64,000 nt of DNA, from positions 212,720-276,719 of the forward strand of contig NZ_PZJO01000001.1 of NCBI RefSeq assembly GCF_003206575.1, given 5' to 3'. This document shows, in pieces, positions 52,935-62,963 of the stretch. Below the pieces are notes generated by a model that saw only the letters and a list, made by a program, of their open reading frames with translations, had not been told where the DNA came from and did not search any database. Within the stretch, counting starts at the first letter, position 1; the number at the start of each line of letters is the position of its first letter. The stretch comes from Salinicola endophyticus. Its GTDB lineage: Bacteria > Pseudomonadota > Gammaproteobacteria > Pseudomonadales > Halomonadaceae. Both the position numbers and the translations under genes were made by a program.

Positions 52935-53801
52935 TCAGCGGCGAGCCTGTTCCATGACTTCCTTGGCGAAATCGACCTCTTCCTTCTCGATGCCCTCGCC
53001 GACCTCGAAGCGCGTGAAGCCGACGACTTCGCCGCCAGCAGTCTTGGCGTATTCGGCCACGGACTGGTTCGGGTCCTTGACGAACGGCTGCTCGGTCAGG
53101 CTGTTCTCGGCCAGGTACTTCTTCAGACGGCCCTGGACCATCTTCTCGGCGATTTCGCTCGGCTTGCCGGCCATGTCCGGCTGCGCCAGGATGATCGCTT
53201 TTTCCTGGTCGAGCTGCTCCTGCGGCATCTCTTCCGGACGGGCGACGACCGGGTTGATCGCGGCCACGTGCATGGCGATGTCCTTGGCCACCTCGGCGTT
53301 GCCACCCTTGAGCACGGTCAGCACACCGATACGGTCGCCGTGGACGTAGGCACCGACCACGCCACCTTCCGGCGCGTCGACGATCACCGCGCGGCGCACG
53401 GAGATGTTCTCGCCGATCTTCTGCACCAGCTGGTTGCGGGCGTCTTCCAGCTCACCGTCCATGATCGCGGCGATGTCTTCGGACTTGGCCTCGAACACCT
53501 TGGCCAGCACCTTGTCGGCGAAGCTCTTGAAGTTATCGTCGCGGGACACGAAGTCGGTCTCGGAGTTGACTTCGAGCATCGCACCGTAGCTGCCGTCGGC
53601 GGCCACACGGGTGAGGATGGCGCCTTCGGCGGCGGTACGGCCGGCCTTCTTGGCTGCCTTGAGGCCAGAGTTCTTGCGCAGATCTTCGATCGCACGCTCG
53701 ATGTCGCCCTCGGCTTCGGTGAGTGCCTTCTTGCACTCCATCATGCCGAGACCGGTACGCTCACGCAGTTCCTTGACTAGAGAAGCGCTGATAGCTGCCA
53801 T
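52935..53801 (-). CDS. tsf: Tsf, elongation factor Ts
   Basis: 288 residues. [20 protein letters not shown] at the start, [10 protein letters not shown] and the HVAAINP region are family signatures. It regenerates EF-Tu-GTP. The ATG at 53801 is the conserved start. It follows rpsB, from which it is separated by 166 nt holding an attenuator-like terminator. Confidence 0.99.
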   Translation of the reverse strand: MAAISASLVKELRERTGLGMMECKKALTEAEGDIERAIEDLRKNSGLKAAKKAGRTAAEGAILTRVAADGSYGAMLEVNSETDFVSRDDNFKSFADKVLAKVFEAKSEDIAAIMDGELEDARNQLVQKIGENISVRRAVIVDAPEGGVVGAYVHGDRIGVLTVLKGGNAEVAKDIAMHVAAINPVVARPEEMPQEQLDQEKAIILAQPDMAGKPSEIAEKMVQGRLKKYLAENSLTEQPFVKDPNQSVAEYAKTAGGEVVGFTRFEVGEGIEKEEVDFAKEVMEQARR

Positions 53802-53867
53802 GTGAGTCCCTCTGAGAATCGCTGTTTCGTCTGACGAACGGCGCCCGCGGGGGCACCGCTGCGGGTG

Positions 53868-53892
53868 TAAAAAGGGGGCTCGATAGCCCCCT
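53868..53892 (-). terminator. Terminator/attenuator between rpsB and tsf
   Basis: On the minus strand an 8-bp perfect stem (AGGGGGCT / AGCCCCCT, loop 4 nt) followed by TTTTT. It lies between two genes of one operon, so it probably lowers tsf expression relative to rpsB, as in E. coli. Confidence 0.72.
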
Positions 53893-53967
53893 GTGTCTGC
53901 GCTGATGTCGGCGATCCGGTGACCGCCCTGCGGGAGCACGCTCAACGCAGACGCGATGCCTGCGGCG

Positions 53968-54702
53968 TTACTCGGCCGCGGCGTCGCTGGTCTCGCTGAC
54001 TTCGACGAACTCGTCCGGACGACCTTCCTTCGCCTTGGCGCAGGCATCGGCGATCGCCTGCACGTAGATCTGGATCGCGCGGATGGAGTCGTCGTTACCC
54101 GGGATGACGTAGTCGACGCCGTCCGGGTTGGAGTTGGTGTCGACCACACCGATGACCGGGATGCCCAGCTTGTTGGCTTCGTTGATCGCGATGCGCTCGT
54201 GGTCGACATCGATCACGAACAGCGCGTCGGGCAGGCCACCCATCTCCTTGATACCGCCGATGGAACGCTCGAGCTTCTCCTGCTCGCGGGTCGCCATCAG
54301 GACCTCTTTCTTGGTCAGCTTCTCGAAGGTGCCATCTTCACGCATGGTCTCGAGTTCACGCAGACGCTTGATCGACTGACGGATGGTCTTGTAGTTCGTC
54401 AGCATGCCGCCCAGCCAGCGGTGGTTGACGAACGGCTGACCGACACGATTCGCCTCTTCCTTGATGATCTTGCTGGCGGAACGCTTGGTACCGACGAACA
54501 GGATCTTGTTGTTGGAAGCGGCCATCTTCTCGACCACGCCAGTGGCTTCGAGCAGCGCCGGCAGGGTATGTTCGAGGTTGATGATGTGAATCTTGTTACG
54601 CGCGCCAAAGATGTACTGACCCATCTTCGGGTTCCAGTAACGGGTCTGGTGACCGAAGTGTGCACCTGCCTTGAGCAGGTCGCGCATGTTGACTTGTGCC
54701 AT
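53968..54702 (-). CDS. rpsB: RpsB, 30S ribosomal protein S2
   Basis: 244 residues. [42 protein letters not shown] and [11 protein letters not shown] are the conserved S2 segments. The ATG at 54702 has AGGAGTC upstream. It heads the rpsB-tsf operon and is divergent from map, as in many gammaproteobacteria. Confidence 0.99.
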   Translation of the reverse strand: MAQVNMRDLLKAGAHFGHQTRYWNPKMGQYIFGARNKIHIINLEHTLPALLEATGVVEKMAASNNKILFVGTKRSASKIIKEEANRVGQPFVNHRWLGGMLTNYKTIRQSIKRLRELETMREDGTFEKLTKKEVLMATREQEKLERSIGGIKEMGGLPDALFVIDVDHERIAINEANKLGIPVIGVVDTNSNPDGVDYVIPGNDDSIRAIQIYVQAIADACAKAKEGRPDEFVEVSETSDAAAE

Positions 54703-55091
54703 GGTGACTCCTGAAGAATCGGGTTGGGCCTCCACACACCCCATGGATCCGACCGTTCGGCGTTGCCGTCACGGCACCCGGGACCATGTGTCGGTGCGTG
54801 TGTGTTTTTTCCGGTGACGCCCCCAGACGAGTGCGTTCACCGCCACTGTCGCGTCGACCGCACGTACCGCACTCGCCTTATAGGCAGTGGGGTCGCTTCG
54901 CGTCCCTGGGGCATGAGGCATCTTCTATCTCGTGCCGCGTCAGGACGGGAATTGCAGTCGAGCGCGCGGCTTTATACCATAGAACCCACGCAAGATGAAG
55001 TCGCCGGTCGTCGAAGCCACTGCCTCGACGCCGTCTCCGTCGTCTCTTCACCACGGCCTGCGACACCCACCGAACTCCGCTGCGAGAGCGC
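54703..55091. other. Divergent control region of rpsB and map
   Basis: 389 nt. It holds the probable rpsB promoter at 54971-54999 and so an rpsB leader of about 260 nt. E. coli has an S2-binding leader in the same place; I see no clear equivalent structure. I found no clear map promoter. Confidence 0.45.
54971..54999 (-). promoter_or_regulatory. Probable rpsB promoter
   Basis: On the minus strand TTCATC, a 17-nt spacer and TATAAA, followed by GCCGCGCGC. The GC-rich discriminator is typical of stringently controlled ribosomal promoters. The -35 match is poor. Confidence 0.5.
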
Positions 55092-55883
55092 ATGAACATT
55101 CCACGCAAGACACCCGACGAAATCGAAAAAATGCGCGAAGCCGGCCGTCAGGCCGCCGCCGTGTTCGACATGATCACCCCCCACGTCGTCGCCGGCGTCT
55201 CCACCGGCGAGCTCGACCGCCTGTGCCACGACTTCATCGTCAAGGAACTCGGCTCGACCCCGGCACCGCTCAACTACCACGGCTTCCCCAAGTCGATCTG
55301 CACCTCTCTCAACCACGTCGTCTGCCATGGCATCCCCGATTTCGACAAGAAGCTAAAGCATGGCGACATCATGAACATCGACATCACCGTGAAGACCGCC
55401 GACGGCTATCACGGCGACAGCAGTGTGATGTTCGTGATCGGCGAGACGATCCAGGGCGAGCGCCTCTGCCGAGTGACCCAGGAGTGCCTCTACAAGGCCA
55501 TGGCCGAGGTGCGCCCGGGTGTGCGCCTCTCCACCATCGCCCGGGTGATCCAGGCCCACGCCGAAGGCTTCGGCTATTCGGTGGTGCGTGACTTCTGCGG
55601 CCACGGCATCGGCGCCGGCTTCCACGAGGAGCCTCAGGTGCTGCACTATGACGGCTATGCGCCCGAGGCCGACGCCGAGCTGGCGCCCGGCATGTGCCTG
55701 ACCATCGAGCCGATGCTCAACGCCGGTGGCTATCGCACCAAGGTGCTGCGTGACGGCTGGACCGCAGTGACCAAGGACAAGAGCCTGTCGGCACAGTGGG
55801 AGCACACCCTGCTGGTCACCGACACGGGCGTCGAGGTGCTCACCGCCCGCGCCGACGAAGACCTGAGTTTCCTCTCCGCCTGA
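55092..55883 (+). CDS. map: Map, type I methionine aminopeptidase
   Basis: 263 residues. Active-site residues H79 (VVCHGIPD), metal ligands D97 (NIDITVK) and D109 (YHGDSS), the His in FCGHGIGAGFHEEP, and the Glu pair in LTIEPMLNAGG and WEHTLLVT are all present. It removes the initiator Met from new proteins. It is divergent from rpsB, the usual place. Confidence 0.98.
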   Translation: MNIPRKTPDEIEKMREAGRQAAAVFDMITPHVVAGVSTGELDRLCHDFIVKELGSTPAPLNYHGFPKSICTSLNHVVCHGIPDFDKKLKHGDIMNIDITVKTADGYHGDSSVMFVIGETIQGERLCRVTQECLYKAMAEVRPGVRLSTIARVIQAHAEGFGYSVVRDFCGHGIGAGFHEEPQVLHYDGYAPEADAELAPGMCLTIEPMLNAGGYRTKVLRDGWTAVTKDKSLSAQWEHTLLVTDTGVEVLTARADEDLSFLSA

Positions 55884-55900
55884 CCGGCCCCTGCCCGCCC

Positions 55901-55923
55901 GGGGGTCGCCTGGCGACCCCCTT
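55901..55923 (+). terminator. Hairpin after map
   Basis: A 9-bp perfect stem (GGGGGTCGC / GCGACCCCC, loop 3 nt) followed by TTCATT, 17 nt past the map stop and 25 nt before glnD. The T tract is short. Confidence 0.48.
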
Positions 55924-55947
55924 CATTGATCGGGAGCGCTCGCGTTC

Positions 55948-58620
55948 ATGCTGCTGCATCACTACCGGTTCCAGCCCGACGAGTCCCTGTTCGACGTCGC
56001 CGCGTTCCGTGCCGAGCTCGCCCGTGAGCGCCAGCCCATCCCGGCGTTCAAGCAGGCCCTGGCGACTCTCCACCAACGTCTCGATGCGCGCTTCCGCCAG
56101 GGCAGCGATATCCGCGACCTGGTTCACGGCCGCGCCTGGTGCCTGGACCGGCTGCTCGAGGTGGCCTGGGAACGCTTCGACTGGCCCGACGACGGCATCG
56201 CCCTGCTCGCGGTGGGCGGCTATGGCCGCGGCGAGCTGCACCCCTACTCCGACATCGACCTGCTGCTGCTGCTCGAGCACGACGACGACACCCCCTATCG
56301 CGAGTCGCTGACCGGCTTCATCACCTTTCTATGGGACATCGGCCTGGAGATCGGCCAGAGCGTGCGCTCGCTCAACGACTGCGAGCGCGAGGCCCGCGCC
56401 GATATCACGGTCATCACCAACCTGCTCGAGACCCGCACCCTGGCCGGCCCCGAGCGGCTGCGCGGGGCCATGCGCGAGCGTCTGTCGGCGCGCCACATGT
56501 GGTCGTCGGCGGCGTTCTTCGAGGGCAAGTGGCAGGAGCAGATCAGCCGCCACTACAAGCACAACAACTCCGAGTATCACCTCGAGCCCAATATCAAGAG
56601 CGCCCCGGGCGGGCTGCGCGACATCCAGATGATCGGCTGGGTCGCCAAGCGCCACTTCGGCCCGCTGCGCTACGAGGACGTGGTCGCCCAGGGCTTCATG
56701 AACGATGCCGAGCTGCGCATCCTGAGCCAGGGTCAGGCCTTCCTGTGGCAGGTGCGCTACGCCCTGCACATGCTCACCGGGCGCGCCGAGGATCGCCTGC
56801 TGTTCGACCATCAGCGCGCCCTGGCAGCGCTGTTCGGCTATGTCGACACCCGCGAGCGGCTGGCGGTGGAGCAGTTCATGAAGGCTTACTACCGCCACGT
56901 CACCGCCCTGGCCGGCCTCAACGACATGCTGCTGCAGCACTTCGACGAAGTGATCCTGCGCGCCGGTGAAGCGCTCGAGGTGAAGCCGATCAACCCACGC
57001 TTCGAGACCAAGGGCGGCTATATCCAGCTGCGCCACCCCAACGTCTTCGTGCGCCGCCCGGGGGCGCTGCTCGAGCTGTTCCTGGTGATGGCCCAGCACC
57101 CCGAGATCGAGGGCGTGCGTGCCGACACCATCCGCCAGATCCGCGACCATCGCCACCTGATCGACGACGCCTTCCGTCAGGACCTGCGCCACCAGAGCCT
57201 GTTCATGGAGCTGCTGCGCAGCGGCGGCGACGTCCCCACCCAATTGACGCGGATGAACCGTTACGGCGTGCTGGGCAAATATCTGCCCGAGTTCGGCGAG
57301 GCGGTGGGGCTGATGCAGCACGACCTGTTCCACATCTATACCGTCGATGCCCATACCCTGCGCCTGCTGAGCTTTCTGCAGCGCTTCCGCGAGGCCCGCG
57401 ACAGTGACGAGTACAGCGTCGCCATCGAGGTGATCCAGAAGCTGCCCAAGCTCGAGCTGCTGTGGATCGCCGGGCTCTATCACGACATCGGCAAGGGCCG
57501 CGGCGGTGACCACTCCCAACTGGGCGCGGTGGATGCCGCCGACTTCGCCACCCGCCATGACCTGTCGCCCTGGGACACGCGCCTGGTGGCGTGGCTGGTA
57601 GAGCACCATCTGCTGATGTCGAAGACCGCGCAGAAGCGTGACATCTCCGACCCCGACGTGATCCACGCCTTCGCCCGCACCGTGCGCGACGAAGTTCATC
57701 TCGACTATCTCTACGTGCTCACCGTGGCCGACATCAGCGCCACCAACCCCTCGCTGTGGAACGGCTGGCGTGCCTCGCTGATGCGCCAGCTCTACACCGA
57801 GACCCGGCGAGTGCTGCGGCGCGGGCTCGACAACACGATCGACCGCCAGGGCTGGGTCAGCGAAACCCGTGAGGAGGCGCTCGGCCTGCTGCGCGCCATC
57901 GGCGCCGACAGCGAGCGGGTCGAGGCGCTGTGGCAGACCTTCGGCGAGGACTACTTCCTGCAGTACACCGCCAGCGAGATCGCCTGGCAGACCCAGGGCA
58001 TCCTCGCCCATCAGGAAGCGCTGCCGCTGATCCTGGTCAGCGCCCCCAGCGCCGACATGACGGAAGGCGGCACCAAGATCTTCATTCACACACGCTCGGT
58101 GGACGACCTGTTCGCCGCCACCGCCGCGGCGATGGAGCAGCTGGGGCTATCGATCCACGACGCACGCATCGCCACCTCCAGCGACGACTGGACGCTCAAC
58201 ACCTTCATTCTGCTCGACGACGACGGCGATGCGATCCGCGATCCGGCGCGACTCGAGGAGGTGCGCCGCTATCTGGTGGAGGAGCTCGACGACCCCGACG
58301 ACTACCCGCAGATCGTCAGCCGTCACACGCCGCGCCAGCTCAAGCACTTCAAGGTGCCGATCGAGGTGATCATCGAGCAGGACCCGGCCAACGAGCGCAC
58401 CTCGCTGGAGCTGATCGCCCCCGACCGACCAGGCCTGCTGGCGCGGGTCGGGCGCATCTTCATGGAGCAGAACATCGCGCTGTCGGCGGCCAAGATCGCC
58501 ACCCTGGGCGAACGCGTCGAGGACGTCTTCTTCATTACCGACAAGCAGGGCCGCCAACTGACCGACCCCGAAGCCCAGCGCCGCCTGCGCGAGCGCCTGT
58601 GCGAGGCGCTCGACGTCTGA
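55948..58620 (+). CDS. glnD: GlnD, PII uridylyltransferase/uridylyl-removing enzyme
   Basis: 890 residues. The nucleotidyltransferase motif is GGYGRGELHPYSDIDLL (about 90-106, D102 and D104), the HD hydrolase motif is LYHDIGKGRGGDHS (His 512, Asp 513), and two ACT domains lie at about 705-785 and 812-888. It uridylylates PII when glutamine is low and removes UMP when glutamine is high, setting nitrogen control. It is downstream of map, as in E. coli. Confidence 0.98.
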   Translation: MLLHHYRFQPDESLFDVAAFRAELARERQPIPAFKQALATLHQRLDARFRQGSDIRDLVHGRAWCLDRLLEVAWERFDWPDDGIALLAVGGYGRGELHPYSDIDLLLLLEHDDDTPYRESLTGFITFLWDIGLEIGQSVRSLNDCEREARADITVITNLLETRTLAGPERLRGAMRERLSARHMWSSAAFFEGKWQEQISRHYKHNNSEYHLEPNIKSAPGGLRDIQMIGWVAKRHFGPLRYEDVVAQGFMNDAELRILSQGQAFLWQVRYALHMLTGRAEDRLLFDHQRALAALFGYVDTRERLAVEQFMKAYYRHVTALAGLNDMLLQHFDEVILRAGEALEVKPINPRFETKGGYIQLRHPNVFVRRPGALLELFLVMAQHPEIEGVRADTIRQIRDHRHLIDDAFRQDLRHQSLFMELLRSGGDVPTQLTRMNRYGVLGKYLPEFGEAVGLMQHDLFHIYTVDAHTLRLLSFLQRFREARDSDEYSVAIEVIQKLPKLELLWIAGLYHDIGKGRGGDHSQLGAVDAADFATRHDLSPWDTRLVAWLVEHHLLMSKTAQKRDISDPDVIHAFARTVRDEVHLDYLYVLTVADISATNPSLWNGWRASLMRQLYTETRRVLRRGLDNTIDRQGWVSETREEALGLLRAIGADSERVEALWQTFGEDYFLQYTASEIAWQTQGILAHQEALPLILVSAPSADMTEGGTKIFIHTRSVDDLFAATAAAMEQLGLSIHDARIATSSDDWTLNTFILLDDDGDAIRDPARLEEVRRYLVEELDDPDDYPQIVSRHTPRQLKHFKVPIEVIIEQDPANERTSLELIAPDRPGLLARVGRIFMEQNIALSAAKIATLGERVEDVFFITDKQGRQLTDPEAQRRLRERLCEALDV

Positions 58621-58621
58621 C

Positions 58622-58643
58622 CCGGGTCATGACGACCCGGTTT
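58622..58643 (+). terminator. Terminator of glnD
   Basis: A 7-bp stem (CCGGGTC / GACCCGG, loop 5 nt) followed by TTT, right after the glnD stop. The T run is also the start of the next promoter's -35. Confidence 0.5.
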
Positions 58644-58670
58644 GAGCCGTGGTGCCGGGGCGCCTATAAT
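58642..58670 (+). promoter_or_regulatory. Promoter of the arsC-like/dapD genes
   Basis: TTGAGC, a 17-nt spacer and a perfect TATAAT at 58665-58670. The start codon of the ArsC-like gene is 36 nt after the -10. Confidence 0.68.
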
Positions 58671-58705
58671 CGGCGGCTTTGCGACACTGCGAGCGGCCGG
58701 CGACC

Positions 58706-59053
58706 ATGACCACCACCCTGTATGGCATCAAGACCTGCGATACCTGCCGCAAGGCGCGGCGCCAGCTCGCCGACCAGGGCATCGAATACCGCTATCACGA
58801 CCTGCGCGAGGATGGCCTGGATGCCGAGCTGCTCGATCGCCTGCTCACCGCGGCCGACTGGCAGACGCTGCTCAACACCCGCAGCACCACCTGGCGCGGG
58901 CTCGACGATAGCGACAAGCAGAACGTCGACGCGGTGCGAGCACGCGAGCTGATGCTGGCCCACCCCACGCTGATCAAGCGTCCGCTGCTGGCCCAGGACG
59001 AGAGGCTGATCGTCGGCTTCGACTCGGCACGCTACGCCGCCCTGGGGTCGTGA
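58706..59053 (+). CDS. ArsC/Spx-family thioredoxin-fold protein (YffB-like)
   Basis: 115 residues. The N-terminus has YGIKTCDTCRKAR with a C11-x-x-C14 pair, followed by GIEYRYHDLREDGL and the C-terminal IKRPLL segment of the ArsC family. True arsenate reductases have a different active-site surround; this subgroup resembles E. coli YffB, found next to dapE, which may be a glutathione-linked reductase. Its place directly before dapD and dapE is conserved in related bacteria, but no link to lysine synthesis is known to me. Confidence 0.85.
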   Translation: MTTTLYGIKTCDTCRKARRQLADQGIEYRYHDLREDGLDAELLDRLLTAADWQTLLNTRSTTWRGLDDSDKQNVDAVRARELMLAHPTLIKRPLLAQDERLIVGFDSARYAALGS

Positions 59054-59126
59054 CAGCCGCCATACCACCCGATATCGCCACTCTCACAACCCCACTCACC
59101 GCCTTCATGATCAAGAGGATTTCGCG

Positions 59127-60149
59127 ATGCTGAGCTTCGCACTAGGAACCGGCACCCAGAACACCCAGGGCGACTGGCTCGAGGTCTACTACCCGGCACC
59201 GCTCTACCAGCCTGCCGAGGCCGTGGTCAGCGCCGCGCGTCAGGCACTGAAGGGCGGCGAGGATGAAGTGGTGAGCTTCCTGCCCGAGCATTGCGCCGAA
59301 CTGGCCCAGGCACTGCGGGATGCCGGCGCACCCGAGCAGGCGGAGGTCGCCGAGGCGTTCGCCACGGCCCAGCGGCCGCTGGTCGCGGTGTTCCTGGCAG
59401 AGGACCACGCGCCGGCGAGCGTGCCCGAGGTCTATCTCAAGCTGCATCTGCTCTCGCACCGCCTGGTCAAGCCGCACGGGATCCAGCTCGACGGCATGTT
59501 CGGCCTGCTCAAGAACGTCGCCTGGACCAGCGAAGGCGCCATTGATGTCGAGGAGCTGCCCGCCCGCCGTCTCCAGGCACGCCTGGCCGGCCGCCCGCTC
59601 TCGGTCGACTGCGTCGACAAGTTCCCCAAGATGACCGACTACGTGGTGCCCAAGGGCATCCGCATCGGCGACACGGCGAGGGTGCGCCTGGGCGCCTATC
59701 TGGGCGAGGGTGTCACGGTGATGCACGAGGGCTTCTGCAACTTCAACGCCGGGGCCGAAGGGCCGGGCATGATCGAAGGCCGCATCTCCGCCGGCGTATT
59801 CGTCGGCAAGGGGTCCGACCTGGGTGCCGGCTGCTCCACCATGGGCACCCTCTCCGGCGGCGGCAACGTGGTCATCAGCATCGGCGAGAACTGCCTGATC
59901 GGCGCCAATGCCGGCCTCGGCATCCCGCTCGGCGACCGCTGCACCATCGAGGCCGGGCTCTATGTCACCGCCGGCGCCAAGGTGACCGTGCTCGACGATC
60001 AGGGCGAGGCGGTAGAGACCGTGGCCGCACGCGAACTCGCCGGTCAGAGCGATCTGCTGTTCGTACGCCACTCGGTGAGCGGGCGCCTGGAGTGCCGGAC
60101 CAACAAGAGTGCCGTGGCACTCAACGAAGCCCTGCACGCCCATAACTGA
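59127..60149 (+). CDS. dapD: DapD, tetrahydrodipicolinate N-succinyltransferase (Pseudomonas-type)
   Basis: 340 residues. The left-handed beta-helix region includes [20 protein letters not shown] and [20 protein letters not shown]. It is the long form known from Pseudomonas (about 344 residues), distinct from the 274-residue E. coli DapD. It transfers succinyl from succinyl-CoA to tetrahydrodipicolinate in diaminopimelate and lysine synthesis. dapE follows after 16 nt, so two consecutive pathway genes lie together. Confidence 0.96.
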   Translation: MLSFALGTGTQNTQGDWLEVYYPAPLYQPAEAVVSAARQALKGGEDEVVSFLPEHCAELAQALRDAGAPEQAEVAEAFATAQRPLVAVFLAEDHAPASVPEVYLKLHLLSHRLVKPHGIQLDGMFGLLKNVAWTSEGAIDVEELPARRLQARLAGRPLSVDCVDKFPKMTDYVVPKGIRIGDTARVRLGAYLGEGVTVMHEGFCNFNAGAEGPGMIEGRISAGVFVGKGSDLGAGCSTMGTLSGGGNVVISIGENCLIGANAGLGIPLGDRCTIEAGLYVTAGAKVTVLDDQGEAVETVAARELAGQSDLLFVRHSVSGRLECRTNKSAVALNEALHAHN

Positions 60150-60165
60150 TCCGGCCGGAGCCACC

Positions 60166-61323
60166 ATGTCTGACGCACCATCGACGACCGCGCCCTCTGC
60201 CACCCAGGCCCTGGCCCTCGAGCTGCTCGCGCGGCCGTCGGTCACGCCGGACGACCACGGCTGCCAGGCGCTGATGATCGAGCGCCTGGCGCGGCTCGGC
60301 TTCAACGTCGAGCGCATGACCATCGGCGGTATCGACAACTTCTGGGCTACCCGCGGCCAGCACGGCCCGGTGCTGGCCTTCGCCGGCCACACCGACGTGG
60401 TGCCCAGCGGTCCGGAGGGCGCCTGGCAGTATCCGCCGTTCGCTCCACGCATCGATGCCGAGGGCTTCCTGTGCGGCCGCGGTGCCGCCGACATGAAGGG
60501 CAGCCTGGCGGCGATGGTCACCGCGGTGGAGCGCTTCGTCGCCGACCACCCCGACCACGCCGGACGTATCGCCTTTCTGATCACCGCCGACGAGGAGGGT
60601 CCGGCGATCCACGGCACGCGGGCCGTGGTCGAGCGTCTGCGCGAACGCGCCGAACCGCTCGACTACTGCATCGTCGGCGAGCCCTCCTCGACCCGCACCC
60701 TGGGTGACGTGATCAAGAACGGCCGGCGCGGCTCCCTCGGTGGCCTGCTGCGGGTGCACGGCATTCAAGGCCATGTGGCCTACCCGCACCTGGCGCGCAA
60801 CCCGATCCATCAGGCGCTGGCGGCACTGCAGGCACTGGTCGACGAGCACTGGGACACGGGCAACGAGTTCTTCCCCGCCACCAGTTTCCAGATCTCCAAC
60901 CTGCATGCCGGCACCGGCGCGACCAACGTGGTGCCCGGAGAGCTGGAGGTGACCTTCAACTTCCGCTACTCCACCGAGGTCACCCAGGCCGGACTGCGCG
61001 AGCGCGTCGCCGCCCTGCTCGACGCCCACGGCCTCGACTACCAGTTGGAGTGGACGCTCAACGGCAAGCCCTTCCTCACCCCCGGCGGCCTGCTGCTCGA
61101 AGCCGCACGGGCGGCCTGCGAACAGGAAGCCGGCATCACCCCGACGCTCTCCACCTCGGGGGGCACTTCCGACGGGCGCTTCATCGCCACCCTGGGCACC
61201 CAGGTGATCGAACTGGGCCCGGTCAACGCCACCATCCACCAGGTCAACGAACGCATCCGTGCCGAAGACCTCGATATCCTGAGCCGCGTCTATGAAGCGA
61301 CGCTGGTGCGGCTGTTCACCTGA
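60166..61323 (+). CDS. dapE: DapE, succinyl-diaminopimelate desuccinylase
   Basis: 385 residues of the M20 metallopeptidase family. Zinc ligands sit in [10 protein letters not shown] (H75, catalytic D77), [10 protein letters not shown] (D109), [10 protein letters not shown] (E143/E144) and near the C-terminus in NATIHQVNE. It removes succinate from N-succinyl-diaminopimelate. The ATG at 60166 was chosen; the open frame upstream overlaps dapD. The next gene follows after 7 nt. Confidence 0.97.
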   Translation: MSDAPSTTAPSATQALALELLARPSVTPDDHGCQALMIERLARLGFNVERMTIGGIDNFWATRGQHGPVLAFAGHTDVVPSGPEGAWQYPPFAPRIDAEGFLCGRGAADMKGSLAAMVTAVERFVADHPDHAGRIAFLITADEEGPAIHGTRAVVERLRERAEPLDYCIVGEPSSTRTLGDVIKNGRRGSLGGLLRVHGIQGHVAYPHLARNPIHQALAALQALVDEHWDTGNEFFPATSFQISNLHAGTGATNVVPGELEVTFNFRYSTEVTQAGLRERVAALLDAHGLDYQLEWTLNGKPFLTPGGLLLEAARAACEQEAGITPTLSTSGGTSDGRFIATLGTQVIELGPVNATIHQVNERIRAEDLDILSRVYEATLVRLFT

Positions 61324-61330
61324 GGAAGCC

Positions 61331-61723
61331 ATGCAGCGTTTTCCCGACATCGAGATCTACCTGGCCCAGGCCGACGTCGACGCCATCACCGCCTGGCTGC
61401 GCGAGGCGCTGGACGACGACGCCCTGACGCTTGCACGCAGCGGCAAGGGCATCTGGCGCGGCAAGGCGACACGCGAGGCGCGCCCGATCAACATCATGCT
61501 GGTGGAGCGCGCCGCCGATCACTTCGCCAGCCTGTGGTTCGACTGCGACGCCACGCCCTGGCCCCGCGACACCGATTGCGCCCGGGACGCCGCGGCCCAG
61601 CTCGGCTGCGAAGCGCGCTGTTCGCTCGGCGGCTGGCAGCCGGGCGACGACCCGGACCGTTTCTGGCAGGTGCTGCCCGAAGGCCAGGAAGGCACCATCG
61701 ACTGGCCCGACCCCGGCCAGTGA
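61331..61723 (+). CDS. Small conserved protein downstream of dapE, function unknown
   Basis: 130 residues with a good ribosome-binding site (GAGGAAG) before the ATG at 61331. It begins QRFPDIEIYLAQADVDAITA and has an acidic pattern, with GGWQPGDDPDRFWQV and WPDP near the end. No signal peptide or membrane helix is visible. I do not recognise a named family; I recall proteins of this type next to dapE in related genomes. The 7-nt spacing suggests co-transcription with dapE. Confidence 0.75.
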   Translation: MQRFPDIEIYLAQADVDAITAWLREALDDDALTLARSGKGIWRGKATREARPINIMLVERAADHFASLWFDCDATPWPRDTDCARDAAAQLGCEARCSLGGWQPGDDPDRFWQVLPEGQEGTIDWPDPGQ

Positions 61724-61756
61724 GCCCAAGGCCCGTCCCGGGCCGCGGGCATCCTC

Positions 61757-61762
61757 TATACT
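61757..61762 (+). promoter_or_regulatory. Possible -10 element before the CDF transporter
   Basis: TATACT, 125 nt before the GTG start. No clear -35. A small hairpin (GGCCCG-TCC-CGGGCC, 61730-61744) just upstream may end the dap transcript. Confidence 0.28.
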
Positions 61763-61886
61763 GCGCACACTGCGCTGTCGCCATGGCGCCGCACGGGCCC
61801 GCCCGTAGCGGTGACCTCGGCGACGGCGCCCCATTCGCGTTCAGGCCCATCAATAACCGGGCCACATCAGGACAAGGAGGTCCCGC

Positions 61887-62858
61887 GTGGCAGAATCCAA
61901 AGCGGTCATCTTCGCGGCCATGGGCGGCAACCTCGCCATCGCCGTGACAAAGTTCGTCGCCGCCGCCATCACCGGCAGCTCGGCCATGCTCTCCGAAGGC
62001 ATTCACTCGGTGGTCGACACCGGCAACCAGATCCTACTGCTGCTCGGCATGCAGCGGGCCAAGCGGCCACCCAGCGAGCAGTTCCCGTTCGGCCATGGCA
62101 AGGAGGTCTACTTCTGGAGCTTCGTGGTCGCGCTGCTGATCTTTGCGGTGGGCTCCGGGGTCTCGCTCTACGAAGGGGTGGTGCACATTATTCACCCCGA
62201 GCCGATCGAATCCCCGCTGATCAACTACATCGTCCTGGGCCTCGGCATTCTCTTCGAGGGCGCCTCCTGGGCCTTCGCGCTCCACGCCTTTCGCAAGACC
62301 AAGGGCAAGTGGGGCTATCTCGAAGCGGTCCACCGCGGCAAGGACCCGTCGATGTTCGTGGTAGTGTTCGAGGACTCCGCCGCCCTGCTCGGCCTGCTGG
62401 TCGCCATGGCCGGGATCGGCCTCAGTCAGTGGACCGGGCTGGCCATCTTCGATGGCATCGCCTCGGTGGTCATCGGGTTGATTCTCGGCGGCACCGCGAT
62501 CTGGCTGGCGATGGAGACCAAGGGGCTACTGATCGGCGAAGCGGCCAACCGCCATGTGGTCGACGACATTCGCCAGCTTTCGCGTGACGCCGAAGGGATC
62601 GAGCAGGTCAACGAGGTGCTGACCATGCACATGGGCCCGGACTTCGTCCTGGTCAATCTGAGCGTGCGTTTCGCGCGTAACGCCCGGGCGGAGCAGATCG
62701 AACGCACCATTGTCGAGCTCGACCGCAAGATCAAGCAGCGCCATGACGCGGTCAAGCGCATCTTCGTCGAGGCCGAGGCGCGCGCCGGGGTGGACAACAG
62801 AGCGCAAGAGAACAAGCCCGGCGGCGGCGGTGGCGAGATGCCCGCCCCTGCCGGCTGA
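61887..62858 (+). CDS. Cation diffusion facilitator (CDF) family transporter
   Basis: 323 residues, GTG start at 61887 with AAGGAGG upstream. About six membrane helices. The metal site is H40-x-x-x-D44 in helix 2 (EGIHSVVDTGNQ) with FEDSAALLGL in helix 5 (E162, D163). FGHGKEVYFWSF between helices 2 and 3 is a family mark. The sequence resembles the SLC30A9-like subgroup of CDF proteins, and in helix 2 it has HxxxD where zinc exporters have DxxxD. The substrate metal cannot be told. A Gly/Pro-rich tail ends the protein. Confidence 0.9.
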   Translation: MAESKAVIFAAMGGNLAIAVTKFVAAAITGSSAMLSEGIHSVVDTGNQILLLLGMQRAKRPPSEQFPFGHGKEVYFWSFVVALLIFAVGSGVSLYEGVVHIIHPEPIESPLINYIVLGLGILFEGASWAFALHAFRKTKGKWGYLEAVHRGKDPSMFVVVFEDSAALLGLLVAMAGIGLSQWTGLAIFDGIASVVIGLILGGTAIWLAMETKGLLIGEAANRHVVDDIRQLSRDAEGIEQVNEVLTMHMGPDFVLVNLSVRFARNARAEQIERTIVELDRKIKQRHDAVKRIFVEAEARAGVDNRAQENKPGGGGGEMPAPAG

Positions 62859-62900
62859 TACCGCGGCGTCACGCCGGGCCGTACCCCTCCGCCGGACATA

Positions 62901-62937
62901 AAAAAACCGCCCCCGACGTCAGGCGCCGGAGGCGGTT
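62901..62937 (-). terminator. Terminator of the cold-shock-domain membrane protein gene
   Basis: On the minus strand an inverted repeat with arms AACCGCC / GGCGGTT around a GC-rich loop, ending in a run of T. It lies just after the stop at 62964. Confidence 0.75.
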
Positions 62938-62963
62938 GGGGTCGTTGAGATGGTGGCTGGTGC

